DNA of 64,000 bases from Strigamia acuminata (lineage: Eukaryota > Arthropoda > Chilopoda > Geophilomorpha > Linotaeniidae), in assembly GCA_949358305.1 (NCBI GenBank), contig OX442314.1, forward strand, positions 1,615,087 to 1,679,086, read 5' to 3'. Under the pieces are notes generated by a model that saw only the letters and a list, made by a program, of their open reading frames with translations, was not told where the DNA came from and searched no databases. This document shows positions 10,157-21,658 of this stretch, piece by piece; within the stretch, counting starts at the first letter, position 1; every line of letters begins with the position of its first letter. A program made the translations under genes and the position numbers.

Positions 10157-11772
10157 TACCGCAGTTTGGAGCAGAGGGGTTCGTCGCGACAACCGCTGCA
10201 GACAAAACCTTCGCTTCGGCCGAGTCGTTTGGTCCACGGCCGCCCCACGCACTCTTCGTGCACCGAGCATAAACACTCGGAGCATTTGATCCGCGGGTCG
10301 GCCACCCCGAGACAGTAGATACTGTCGCAACCGGTTGCCTTGGAGCCAGCGGCACCACTCCGATCGTGGCGATACAGGGACGTCTGAAATTTGAAACGAG
10401 CGAATTTGTGAACGGATACGAGAAAGAAAGAAAGAAAGAAAGAAAGAAAAACGAGACAATACGGGACGAGATTTTTCGTTTCTTACCTTGAACGGTTGCG
10501 AAAACGGCCGCGAAGAAGATGACCGCGACTGCGACCACGACTGCGACTGCGACTCCTTCGATCGCGACTCCTTCGATCGCGACTCCTTCGACTGCGACCG
10601 CGACCGCGACTGCGATCGCGACCGCGACCGCGACTGCGACTGCGACCGCGACTGCGACTGCGACCGCGATTGCGACCGCGACCGCGACCGCGACCGCGAC
10701 CCGGTGCCGCGACTGTGCCCGGGCGAGGGCTCGTGTTCGGCGTGTTCGAGTTCGAACTCACTTTCTCGCCGACGCTGTATCTCGCGACTCTGTGCGCGGA
10801 TCATTTGGCCTTCGCACTCTACCTTCGCGCGGTTCTTCTTGCGGACTTCGCGGCGAGCGCGTTCCTCATCATCGTCGTCGTCGCGGACGAGCGGGATGCC
10901 GGGTACCCGACTACGCACGAAAGTGAAGCCGCGTACGGTGATGGGATCGCGCGAGAGGTCGACGTCGTATTCTCGGGACTTGCTGGTGGCACCGGCACCG
11001 GCACCACGATCGGGGCGGGCGCCGGTGAAGAGGTCGGCACCACTGTCCTCGGCGCCGTCGTCGTCGCCGCCGCTGCTGCTGCTGCTGTTGCTATTGTCGT
11101 CTGCACGTTTAATGGATCCGGCGTGTTTAGCGGCAACAACAGTAGATTTGGCGCGTTGCTCGGTGGTGGGTTTGGCACGTTGCTCGGCGGCGGATTTGGC
11201 GCGTTGCTCGGCGGCGGATTTGGCGCGTTGCTCGGCGGCGGATTTGGCGCGTTGCTCGGCGGCGGATTTGGCGCGTTGCTCGGCGGCGGATTTGGCGCGT
11301 TGCTCGGCGGCGGATTTGGCGCGTTGCTCGGCGGCGGATTTGGCGCGTTGCTCGGCGGCGGATTTGGCGCGTTGCTCGGCGGCGGATTTGGCGCGTTGCT
11401 CGGCGGCGGATTTGGCGCGTTGCTCGGCGGCGGATTTGGCGCGTTGCTCGGCGGTGCGAAGAGCAGTTGCAGCAGCGGGGGCAATGCGAAAGGTACCAGC
11501 GAGAGGAGAGGGACGCGGGGAAGGGAAAGAAGCGGGCATGGAAAACAAGCCCCTGACTTTGTCCTTTCCGAAGAGGAGATCCAGCACCGGGCGTTGTTGC
11601 ACCATGTCGATGGCTTCCTGAAAAAGAAAACGAACGAGTCAATTCGATCGATAGATTGATCGAGTCCTCGACGCGAGTCAGTCACGCACGTTCGACATCC
11701 ACTTCGTGTACCCTTCCTTCATCAGGTCCAAGTTGCTTTGTTCTACTGGGATGACTACCTGTGTGTGTGTGT

Positions 11773-11858
<86 letters not shown>

Positions 11859-13158
11859 GTGAATAAAAAATTAAAATAATCAATGAACGAACGAATAAAC
11901 CGAGGCGTTTTTCTTTCACCTTCTTTTCTGCCTCGCCCTTTCGTCGTTTCGGTTGATCCGGGACACGTTGCGGCGCCGGGCGTTTCGGCGCCGGTAGTTT
12001 CGGTTCGTCGCATCCCCTTTGGTCGATGCTCGACCTTATCGTCGCGATCGGTACGTAAAATTTATGTTTCGTCCAAAGATGTTGCCTCAGGTCATCCGGC
12101 TGCGTGTCGCACAAAGGGCAGTCGGACGCGTGCTCCGTCGTCGAAAACAGTTCCTGTCGGGTAAAAAAAACAAAAAAAACAAAAACATACGATTTGTTCA
12201 GCGACGACACCGAGAGACCGCGCGAGGAAACACATGCATACATACGTACCTGGCAAAAGCCGTCGAATGTGCCGATGTGGCCGCGCAGCAATTGCCTGGC
12301 CGCCTCAAAGTCTCTGGCTACGGTGTGCACACTCCGCCAGTGATCGCCAATGTCCTTGAGTGGGCCAGCCGGTTTCCATCCGCCCCCATCGCCGTCGTCG
12401 TCGTCGCCGTCGCCGTCGTCGTCGTCGTAGGCGTAGTTCGCGCGCTTCCTGCGGCACAGCCAACACATCCCCACCCTGCTGCGAACGGGCTTGTCCTGAA
12501 CGAAGAAGAAGAAGAAGAAGAAGAAAAAACGAGTGAATCGACGACACGGGCGGGCGCCGTTGCTCACCTTCGCAGAGTCGTAGGAGCCAAAGTCTGTTTG
12601 TTGCGACTGCGACCCGCTGGGAGGGACTGGGAGCATCGCCTCGAGAGCCCCCAGTCTTTCGCCGTGGTTGGCGAGGTTCGACCTCAATTCTTCCAGTTCA
12701 ACTTCCAGGGTGTTGATCTTGGCTTGCATGGCTTCGACCTCGCGCCCCGTTGCCCCGTCACCGCCGCTGTTGCCGTCGTTGGCTTCGTTGCCGCCGTTGC
12801 CGTTGTCGCCGCCACCGCCGTTGTTGCCATTGCCATTGTCGCTGTCGTCGTCGTTGTCGCTGTCGAGTCGTCTATCGAAAAACGAAAACGAATGTAAATG
12901 GTATCCCGCACGAACCCGGTCGCGCCGTGGTACTTACATTGGACGGGGTTTGCGTACACCTTCCAATCCGGACAACGTGCTCGGAAACGACTGGCTGGCG
13001 CCCGGGTCCGCGCTCTCGGTTCCCGCTGTTCCGTTCGGCGACGACAAAACGTGCACCACCTCCTCGGCGCCTGTTTCCGCGTGGGTCTCCGTGACACCTC
13101 CGCCCTCGGGGTTCACTCCCGTCCGTTCTTCGCCCACTCCTCGTTGCTCGTCGTCCAT
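9556..13158 (-). CDS. Nine-exon PHD-like zinc-finger, RS-repeat protein (953 aa), function unknown
   Basis: Minus-strand exons 13158-12938, 12871-12568, 12495-12250, 12153-11920, 11758-11690, 11617-10487, 10383-10160, 10058-9875 and 9804-9556 close exactly in phase (2862 nt). The start has context CGAAAATGG. Domains in order: acidic N-terminus (about 1-115); coiled coil (INTLEVELEELRSNL); a CWLCRRKR cysteine pair with acidic loop; a C2H2-like CPLCDTQPDDLRQHLWTKH; 13 copies of an EQRAKSAA octapeptide; an acidic and then a long Arg-Ser/Gln-Ser tract; a PHD-like C4-H-C finger (CDSIYCLG, IKCSECLCSVHEECV, GFVCSGC); a C-terminal helical region. The RS tract and PHD-like finger suggest a nuclear protein reading chromatin or linked to RNA processing; this is inference. 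I know no family with this architecture. Confidence 0.75.
11150..11457 (-). repeat. 24-bp coding minisatellite (EQRAKSAA x13)
   Basis: About 13 near-identical 24-bp units in the long exon of the PHD-like gene. The unit is a multiple of three, so copy-number change keeps the frame. Confidence 0.9.
11770..11856 (+). repeat. (GA)n dinucleotide run in an intron
   Basis: About 40 GA units lie close to the acceptor of exon 5 of the PHD-like gene; on the coding strand they form the CT-rich pyrimidine tract upstream of CACACAG. Confidence 0.9.
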
Positions 13159-14390
13159 TTTCGTCGATCAATCGCCTACTTATAAACGAATTGGTCGTTT
13201 AATCAATTAATTGGTTAATTCATTAGACCGATTAACGGACGAACGGACGGACAAATAATAGCGCCGCGAGTAGTAACCACAAAACCAACGTTGAATCTAG
13301 TCGTTTGATATCGACGGGGTTTCCCCCCTCCTCCGTGCTCACGCACGCTGTCCCGCATGGCACGCCGTTTTTATTCGCCCGTTCCGTTTCTTCTCTCGTT
13401 TGTTTGTTTTTTTTTTAAGAAATAATGCGATTGGATAGCCTTACTTACTCGTTTGTTCGTTTTTTTTTTGTTTGTTTGTTTGTTTGTTTTTCCCACTCTA
13501 CGGAGTCCAGCGAACCGATATATGTACGCGTGTGCGTCGCGAAGAAGGAGAAGGGCACAACAATGGCGGGAAAAAGCTTGATCCGCTGTTCACCTCGATG
13601 TCACGGCGCTGCGACGCGACGCTCGGCGATGCGAATTAAAAAGAAAAAATGAAACAAAATAAAACAAAGTGAAACAATAAAATGAAACGAAACGAAACAA
13701 AATAAAATGAAACGAATAAACGATCGGCGTTTTGAATCGTGCCGCGTCATGTTGCCCGGTTGCGCCACCGGGTGCCCGCGCAGCGCTCGGCGCTCGGTGT
13801 TCGGTGTTCGGCCCGTCCCGTGAACGGGGAGGAGAAGAACGAAGCGGGGACTACGGGTTCGGGTTAGGCGCCGACGGCGTGGTTGATCGATTATATTTTC
13901 TCGCTTTCTATTTATCTTCTCGTAAGAGTTGTAAAGGCGTATAAAGAATAAACAATTGGAGCGAAAAGTAAACGGTCTTTTTATTTGTGTACATTTGTAA
14001 AATTTGAAAATTTTTCTTAAAACTAAGCGTGAATAAACGAGCGAAAAAAATGAGGCGGGCTCGCGCGACGGGCGACGGGTCTAGTTGTCGCATTAGTCGG
14101 TCCTGGTCGAGGAGCAGTCTGTCTGTCCTTAACGGTCAAAATGAGAATGGCACCGAAGAGACTCCGTACATTATTCGATGTGAAATCTGAAATCTGAAAT
14201 CTGAAATCTGAAATCTGAAAAATCTGAAAAACCTGAAAAACCTGGGACCCGTGAAAACCCGAAATCTGAAAACCGATTGATTGGTCGGTCGATCAATCAA
14301 TCGATCGATCGATCGGTGGACGGTTGGCTGCCTGCCCCACCCACCCGCGACGATTGGCCCCACCGGCCGGCGGTGGCCCATTCTCGACTT
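13159..14390. other. Intergenic, no convincing gene
   Basis: Upstream region of the PHD-like gene: AT-rich start, poly-T and (TTTG)n at about 13460-13490, (GAAATCT)n at about 14180-14220, (GATC)n near 14285-14310. ORFs are short and low-complexity. Confidence 0.5.
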
Positions 14391-16823
14391 ATTTATTTAT
14401 TATTTTGACCGGCCCGAAGGCCAGTCTGAGACCGAAAAAGCACGGCTGCTTTTACAGAGACGGGTATCAAATACCGCGCCGCTCGGCGGGTACTGTGCGC
14501 CGCTCGACCGAGCGGCGGGCCCGAGTCCCGAGTTCGATCTGAAAGTGTTGGCAAAACCCATCGAACGTGTTCGGGAAGACTCCCGTCCACAACGACGGCG
14601 CGAGACCCCCGGAAGATGAAAATAAAATACGAAACGGCTCATTTTCTATAAAATTTTTATTCCAACGAATTACGACGAAGATAACCTAATTAACGGTTAA
14701 AGCACGGACCGCAAAGTCGGTCCCACGACCGAAGAATTAAAATTTTAATCGTCTTTCTTTTTTCGTGTGATATTTTTTTTACCTCGTACCGATCGCCACA
14801 TCGGACACGAGTAGAATGCACGCGACCGCACGCATGCTGCGAGGTTTAGACGGTCGAAGGAATGCCGGTAAGGGAGCTTATTTTCGGGGCGAGTCGTCGG
14901 GGCTGCCGCTGCCGCCGCTGTCGCTCAACGACCCCAACCGCATCTATTCGTCGGGACGGATACGTTCCATTTTCGGACTTATTTATTTATTTATTTATTT
15001 ATTATTTTGACCGGCCCGAAGGCCAGTCTGAGACCGTGGCGAAGCAAGGGTCCTTTTATATCGGATACCGCGCCGCTCGGCGGGTACTGTGCGCCGCTCG
15101 ACCGAGCGGCGGGCCCGAGTCCCGAGTTCGATCTGAAAGTGTTGGCAAAACCCATCGAACGTGTTCGGGAAGACTCCCGTCCACAACGACGGCGCGAGAC
15201 CCCCGGAAGATGAAAATAAAATACGAAACGGCTCATTTTCTATAAAATTTTTATTCCAACGAATTACGACGAAGATAACCTAATTAACGGTTAAAGTACG
15301 AACCGCAAAGTCGGTGCCACGACCGGAGAATTAAAATTTTAATCGTCTTCCTTTCTCTGATGATCTTTTTTTTTTTTACTCCGTACCGATCGCCACGTCG
15401 GACACGAGTAGAATGCACGCGACCGCACGAGCGCTGCGAGGTTTGAACGAACAAACGGATGCCAGCGCAGGACCTTATTTTCGGGGCGATTCGTCCGGGC
15501 TGTCGCTGCCGCTGACGCCGCTCAACGACACCACCTGCCCCTATTCTGGCCGGGACGGGGACGTTCTATTTCCGATTTATTCATTTATTTGTTATTTTGA
15601 CCGGCCCGAAGGCCAGTCTGAGACCGAGACCCACCGACCGACCATTGGATGGTAGGCGACTCGACCAACAGAAAATGGCGACGAACATTTTAGGAGACGG
15701 AACCACACCAACGACCGACCGGCCATTTGGTACTCAACAGGTACTCCAGTCTCGATCTGAAAAACGTCCGCAATGTCTATCGGATGCGATGACCGGGACT
15801 CGCATCGACTGCGACGGTACACGGTCCCTGGGAAATGATTTAAAAATGTAAAACGACGATTATTTTGTAAAACTTTTATTCGAATCTGCCACAACGAAGA
15901 TAACCTAATTAACGGTTAAAGCACGAACCGCAAAGTCGGTGCCACGACTGGAGAATTAAAATTTTAATCGTCTTCCTTTCTCTGATGATCTTTTTTTTTT
16001 TTACTCCGTACCGATCGCCACGTCGGACACGAGTAGAATGCACGCGACCGCACGCGCACTGCGAGGTTTAGACGAGCAAACGGATGCCGGCGCGGGAGCT
16101 TATCTTTTGCGACGAGTCGTCGGGGTTGCCGCTGCCACCACCACCGCCACCGTCCAGCGACCCCAACCGCCTTTATTCGCCGACTCGTTTATTTATTTAT
16201 TTATTTATTTATTTGTTTATTTTTTTTGACCGGCCCGAAGGCCGGTCTGAGACCGAGAGGTGCTCTCGACAAAGATGTGTCCACCGTTGGATGCAAGAAC
16301 TCGGGTACCGCGCCACTCGACGGGTACTGCGCCGCTCGGACGAGCCACGGCCCCTCGTTCCGCTGGCGATCTGGAAACTCCCACAAAGTCCGTCGAACGC
16401 ATCGAGCGAGACTCGCTCCGATTATGACGGCGCAAGACCCCCGAAAGATGAAAATGAAATACGGAAATGTCAATTTTCCGTAAAAATTTTATTCCGATAA
16501 ATTGCGACGACGATAATCTAATTAACGATTAAAGCACGAACCGCGAAGTCGGTTCCACAACCGGAGAATTAAAATTTTAATCGTCTTTCTTTTTCGTGTG
16601 ATATTTTTTTTACCTCGTACCGGTCGCTACATCGGACACGAGTAGAATGCACGCGACCGCACGCGCTGCGAGGATTAGACGGACGAAGGACGCACGAAGG
16701 GATGCCGACGCGGGACTTTATTTTCGGGGCGAGTCATCGAGGTTGCCGCTGCCGCCGCCACTCACTCGACGACCCCAGCTGCCACTATTCGCCGGGACGA
16801 ACGCGTTCTATTTCCCGACCTAC

Positions 16824-16874
<51 letters not shown>

Positions 16875-17860
16875 TTCATTTATTTATTTATTTATTTATT
16901 TTGACCGACCCGAAGGCCAGTCTGAGACCGACGAAGCAAGGGAGGTTTAAAAAAGACGGGTATCGGATACCGTGCCGCTCGGCGGGTACTGGCGCCGCTC
17001 GACCGAGCGACGGGCCCGAGTTCCGCATTCGATCTGAAAGTGTCGGCAAAACCCATCGAACGTGTTCGGGAAGACTCCCGTCCACAACGACGGCGCGAGA
17101 CCCCCGGAAGATGAAAATAAAATACGAAACGGCTGATTTTCTGTGAAATTTTTATTACGACGAGTTGCGACGAAGATAACCTAATTAACGGTTAAAGCAC
17201 GAACCGCAAAGTCGGTTCCACGACCGGAGAATTAAAACTTTAATCGTCTTTCTTTTTCGGGTGATCTTTTTTTTACTCTGTACCGATCGCCACACCGGAC
17301 ACGAGTAGAATGCACGCGACCGCACGCGCTGCGAGGTTTAGACGGACGAAGGAATGCTGGTGCGGGAGCTTATTTTCGGGGCGAGTCGTCGGGGCTACCG
17401 CCGCCGCTGCCGCCGCTCAACGACGCCACCCGCCCCTAGTCTCGCCGGGACGGGGGCGTTCTATTTTCGATTTATTCATTTATTTGTTATTTTGACCGGC
17501 CCGAAGGCCAGTCCGAGACCGTGACGAAGCAAGGGAGTTATTTGATCGGATACCGCGCCGCTCGGCGGGTACTGGCGCCGCTCGACCGAGCGGCGGGCCC
17601 GAGTTCCGCGTCCGATCTGAAAGCATTCGCGAAGCCCGTCGAACGTGTTCGGGAAGACTCCCGTCCACAACGACGACGCGAGACCCTCGGAAGATGAAAA
17701 TAAAATACGATACGGCCGATTTTCTATAAAATTTTTATCCCGATAAGTCACGACGAAGATAATCCAATTAACCGTTAAAGCACGGGTCGCGGAGTCGATT
17801 CCACGACCGGGGAATCAAATTTCGACTGTCTGTCTTCCCCCGTTACCCGTTTTTTAATTC
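14391..17860 (-). repeat. Tandem array of six ~600-bp units, each ending in a UUCG hairpin and an (AAAT)n tail
   Basis: Six head-to-tail units are marked by the block GACCGGCCCGAAGGCCAGTC (or variants) at 14407, 15009, 15599, 16228, 16903 and 17494, spaced 590-675 bp. Each also carries conserved blocks such as CGGACACGAGTAGAATGCAC (five copies, 14803-17295 approx.) and CTAATTAACGGTTAAAGCAC. On the minus strand each unit ends with an 8-bp stem, a TTCG loop and then (AAAT)n of varying length, as in the 3' end of a retroposon. Minus-strand ORFs of about 80 codons recur in some units but drift in frame, so coding is doubtful. No A/B boxes were found. Confidence 0.8.
14407..17513 (-). ncRNA. Six copies of a conserved UUCG-tetraloop hairpin (candidate structured RNA)
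   Basis: Minus-strand stem-loops at 14426-14407, 15028-15009, 15618-15599, 16247-16228, 16922-16903 and 17513-17494. Four copies have stem GACTGGCC/GGCCGGTC with one G-U pair, the fourth unit has GACCGGCC/GGCCGGTC (all Watson-Crick), and the fifth has two G-U pairs. Read on the plus strand the same variants give A-C mismatches, so the structure is kept only as minus-strand RNA. The loop C(UUCG)G is a known very stable tetraloop. Function unknown. Confidence 0.45.
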
Positions 17861-18634
17861 CGAGCGATGTCCGGCGCGCGCCCGTTCGCTCCCTCCCTCT
17901 ACCCGGAATAGACAGACGCGAGAACGGAGCAAAATCTCTGACCTCGGCCCGTCCCGCCGCTAGTTTATTTATTTTCGACTTATTTATTTATTTATTTATT
18001 TATTTATCTATTTATTATTTTGTTTGTTTATTTAATTATTCTATTTCATTTTATTTTTTTAATGAATTATTATTATTATTGTTGTTTAGCTAGAAGTATG
18101 CTACGTCGCGTGTCATTATCGCCATTGTTATCACCGGGCGTCGCGTCGGTTCATTCGCCAAAATCAGACAGACAGACACAATGGACGCGACACGCGCTTC
18201 GCACACGGAGGTAAATTATTAAACCATTACTTGTAAAATGTTATTTTGTCAATTGGCCGCGTTCGCGTTTTGCGTGCGCAGAATGCACGAACTCACCGAG
18301 TTACTCGCGTAAACGTTAGCGTCGCCGTTGTTCTCGTCGCTAGACGAAACGACCAATTTGACGAATGGACGAACGAGTTTAACGAATTTGATAAAACTTA
18401 ACGAGTGGACGAGATTAACGAATGAATGAATAAATAAAAAAAAATAAAGAAATAAATAGGCGTTTGTTTCGGGGCAATTCGTATAGTGCAACGAGTCGTG
18501 CGGTGAAACTATAGCGCCCCCCTCTCGCTCGTCCTTCGGTCTCTTTTCCTCACCTCCACCCCTTCTTCTTTCGGTTTTACCGCGCTCGCGCTTCGATTTA
18601 ATTCAATTTAATTTAATTTATTCCTTCTCTACAG
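17861..18634. other. Intergenic spacer
   Basis: (TTTA)n at 17978-18015, AT-rich DNA, then a pyrimidine-rich tract ending CTACAG immediately before the next ATG. No gene seen. Confidence 0.5.
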
Positions 18635-19458
18635 ATGCCGATCGAAAACGAGAGCGAGAGTGGGAGCGAGAACGAGGCGCTGACGCAGCTGCAGCCGCCG
18701 CAGTCGCAGCTACCGTCGCAACCACCGTCACCGGGGACGTCGGAGACGCCGACGCAGCCACAGTCGCCGGAGACGCAGCGAACGGTAAAGCGTCCCGGGG
18801 AAGCGGGCGATCCGGCGCCAACCAAAAAGGTATCCCGTCAAGATTGTCGTCGTTCATTCGTCTATTCATTCGCCTATTCCCCCTCCATTTTCCAGCCGCG
18901 TCAAGACGGAGAATCGTCGCCAGCGCGCGTCGTCGCCTCGTCGTCGAGCGACGCCGTCCCATCTACGTCGTCCGCCGCTCCCTTGTCGGGCGGGCTGGAG
19001 GCTCCGGCAAAGACAGTGGCGGAGGAGGGAGAGGGCGAAGAAGGAGGAGAGGGAGGAGAAGGAGAAGAAGAGGAAGAAGAAGAAGATGAAGAGGAAGAGG
19101 AGGAAGAGAGCGACGACCGAGACGTCGCCGATGGAGTCGAGTTGCTCCCGGCTGGAGGCCCCGTGTTCTCGCGTTTGGCGTTGGACGCGCACCGCGCTAT
19201 AGTTAGAATGCTGATGCGCATGGTGAGTGAGTCAGTCGGTGGAAAACGTTCACCGTGCATGTACGCACCTTTTTTTCCCCGTATTTCGACAAACATTCGT
19301 TTTTTTTTTTTTTTTTTTTTTTTTAGCCGCCACCCAACACTGGTGGCTCCTCCGACGCACCGGCGGTTACCCGCGAGTCGAAGAAACGGGACAGTGAGCG
19401 AATTCTCCACTAAGCGCCTCTTCGAATACTCATCTTTTCTTCTCTCATTTCAGAATAG
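18635..19458 (+). CDS. Small acidic, Ser/Pro/Glu-rich protein (three to four exons)
   Basis: Exons 18635-18829, 18896-19222 and 19327 onward join in phase 0 (donors GTATCC and GTGAGT; acceptors TTCCAG and TTTTAG). Exon 3 either reads to TAA at 19411-19413 (202 aa) or uses GTGAGC at 19394 to join TTTCAG|AATAG and stop at 19456-19458 (197 aa). The protein begins MPIENESESGSENEA, has Pro/Gln-rich and Ser-rich stretches, a run of about 40 mostly Glu residues with Gly, then a short helix LALDAHRAIVRMLMRM. It looks disordered; function unknown. As in the 2996 gene, the ATG follows directly on an acceptor-like CTACAG. Confidence 0.55.
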
Positions 19459-19964
19459 ATGGATAGGCAGATAAAGGCGACATCGAGGATCGAAACGGCC
19501 AATATTTCATTTTATTTCATTTCATTTCATCTTTATTTTATTTTATTTTATTTTATTTTATTTTATTTTTTTATGTATTCGATTTGTTTATTAATTTGTT
19601 TGTTTGTTTTCATTTGTTTTCATCGATTCGTTTAAAATGCTAGACGAATAAAAAATAAATAAATAGATAAACGAACTCGGTTGTTGTTGCGTGGCTTCTT
19701 TAAGCGAGCTCGGGGTTGCCTCGCACGCACGAGGGGCGCACCGGTAGTTACTTCCGTGGTGTTGCGCCGTGCACACCGTGCGCCGACGGTAGTTTGCGCG
19801 CATTGTCTGTCGCGCGACCCACTCGGTCTATCGGTACGGAGGCATCGTCGTGGTTCGTATTTTGGAGCGGCCGTGTCTGGCCTCGAGAGGGAGAGGAGGG
19901 GGAGGAGGAGGAGGGAGGGGAGACGGTGACAAATATTTATTTTGAAACAAATTACCGGGACTAC
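19459..19964. other. Spacer between gene and satellite
   Basis: (ATTTT)n at about 19505-19575, then a G/A-rich tract (19885-19925). No coding sequence recognised. Confidence 0.5.
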
Positions 19965-20506
19965 CGGCGCTCGTTGGCGCCCGTTGTCCCGTGCGGGCCG
20001 TTAACGGGCCGCCGACGATCCCGCAACGGCCCCGTAACGGCCCGTACGGGCCGTTAACGGGCCGCACGAGGTTGGCGAGGCCGCCGCACGGGCCGCCGAC
20101 GGTCCCGTAACGACCCCGTTAACGGCCCGTGCGGGCCGTTAACGGGCCGCCGACGGTCCCGTCACGATCCCGTAACGGCCCGTACAAGCCGTTAACGGGC
20201 CGCCGACGGTCCCGTCACGATCCCGTCACGGCCCGTGCGGGCCGTTAACGGGCCGCCGACGGTCCCGTCACGATCCCGTCACGGCCCGTGCGGGCCGTTA
20301 ACGGGCCGCCGACGGTCCCGTCACGATCCCGTCACGGCCCGTGCGGGCCGTTAACGGGCCGCCAACGGTCCCGTCACGATCCCGTCACGGCCCGTGCGGG
20401 CCGTTAACGGGCCGCCGACGGTCCCGTCACGATCCCGTCACGGCCTGTGCGGGCCGTTAACGGGCCGTTAACGGGCCGTTAACGGGCCGTTAACGGCCCG
20501 TTAACG

Positions 20507-20604
20507 GCGTAAAACCAAAAACAGGATTCGAGATTAATGTCTATGAATGTTGTACGCGTTTTCACGTACGTGTTGTCGGTTGTTGATTTTTTCGATTTAC
20601 GCCG
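20507..20604 (+). repeat. Core element copy 1 in the GTTAAC array
   Basis: Bounded by inverted CGGCGTAAA / TTTACGCCG ends, with an inner CACGTACGTG palindrome. Appears identical by eye to copies 2 and 3. Confidence 0.8.
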
Positions 20605-20872
20605 TAACGGCCCGTTAACGGCCCGTTAACGGCCCGTCAACGGCCCGTCAACGGCCCGCATGGAGTCGTACGGGCCGTTAACGGGATCGTGACGGTCCCG
20701 TCACGATCCCGTCACGGCCCGTGCGGGCCGTTAACGGGCCGCCGACAGTCCCGTCACGATCCCGTCACGGCCTTCGTTCCCGGACTTCGGCTCGCCGACG
20801 GCCCGTACGACCTCACGCGGGCCGTTAACGGGCCGTTAACGGGCCGTTAACGGCCCGTTAACGGCCCGTTAA

Positions 20873-20972
20873 CGGCGTAAAACCAAAAACAGGATTCGAG
20901 ATTAATGTCTATGAATGTTGTACGCGTTTTCACGTACGTGTTGTCGGTTGTTGATTTTTTCGATTTACGCCG
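20873..20972 (+). repeat. Core element copy 2 in the GTTAAC array
   Basis: Same 98-bp core with CGGCGTAAA / TTTACGCCG ends, same orientation as copy 1. Confidence 0.8.
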
Positions 20973-21210
20973 TTAACGGCCCGTTAACGGCCCGTTAACG
21001 GCCCGTCAACGGCCCGCATGGAGTCGTACGGGCCGTTAACGGGCCGCCGACGGTCCCGTCACGGTCCCGTCACGGCGCGTGCGGGCCGTTAACGGGCCGC
21101 CAACGGTCCCGTCACGATCCCGTCACGGCCCGTGCGGGCCGTTAACGGGCCGCCGACGGTCCCGTCACGATCCCGTCACGGCCTGTGCGGGCCGTTAACG
21201 GCCCGTTAAC

Positions 21211-21309
21211 GGCGTAAAACCAAAAACAGGATTCGAGATTAATGTCTATGAATGTTGTACGCGTTTTCACGTACGTGTTGTCGGTTGTTGATTTTTTCGA
21301 TTTACGCCG
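21211..21309 (+). repeat. Core element copy 3 in the GTTAAC array
   Basis: Third copy of the same core, same orientation, flanked on both sides by GGCCCGTTAACGG units. Confidence 0.8.
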
Positions 21310-21430
21310 TAACGGCCCGTTAACGGCCCGTCAACGGCCCGCATGGAGTCGTTCGGGCCGTTAACGGGCCGCCGACGGTCCCGTCACGATCCCGTAACGG
21401 CCCGTTACGGCCAAGGGCCGTAACGGGATA

Positions 21431-21658
21431 ACTGAGAGAGTCGGGTGCGAGACCACGTGACCCGGAGTGTGGTTTTTGGGGGCGAGGGCCGTCCTCCGAC
21501 CGCGCCGTGACGCGCCCCGGGTCGGATCAAGAGGCGACCCGGTCGGAAACCGAACCTCGGGGTTCCTCGGGGCGTGGTTTTTTGGGGAGGGGGGGGGGGG
21601 GGGGATTGGGTCGCGTGCTCCGACCGCGCCGCAACGCGCCGTGGGTCGGTCACCAACC
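21431..21658. repeat. Imperfect GC-rich duplication
   Basis: Two diverged copies of a block with GTGGTTTTTGGGG and CTCCGACCGCGCCG, separated by a G run (21589-21603). No coding evidence. Confidence 0.5.

Larger units (their letters stand above)
19965..21430. repeat. GTTAAC palindromic satellite array
   Basis: Dense array of GGGCCGTTAACGGGCC-type palindromes embedded in ~52-bp units (CCGTCACGATCCCGTCACGG then CCCGTGCGGGCCGTTAACGG). Three ~98-bp core elements interrupt the array. Almost every unit has a TTAA inside GTTAAC. The array is highly self-complementary and would be prone to cruciform or hairpin formation. Confidence 0.9.

Noticed and set aside
11150-11457. CRISPR-like direct repeats
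   Set aside because: No spacers; contiguous 24-bp coding minisatellite in a eukaryotic gene.
10488-11659. Plus-strand GALLGGGF and Asp/Cys repeat ORFs
   Set aside because: Antisense shadows of the EQRAKSAA and RS repeats, whose exon has phased splice sites on the minus strand.
4881-13158. Giant viral-transposon fusion (piggyBac combined with a viral genome)
   Set aside because: Neighbouring genes are intron-containing, low-complexity host-like proteins; no viral capsid, polymerase or packaging gene is visible.
16800-16905. Telomeric repeat
   Set aside because: (TTTA)n tail of a repeat unit, not TTAGG or TTAGGG.
14816-17495. Repeated plus-strand ORFs beginning MHATARA
   Set aside because: Present in several units but lengths and frames drift and end in the (TTTA)n tail; strand evidence favours a minus-strand RNA.
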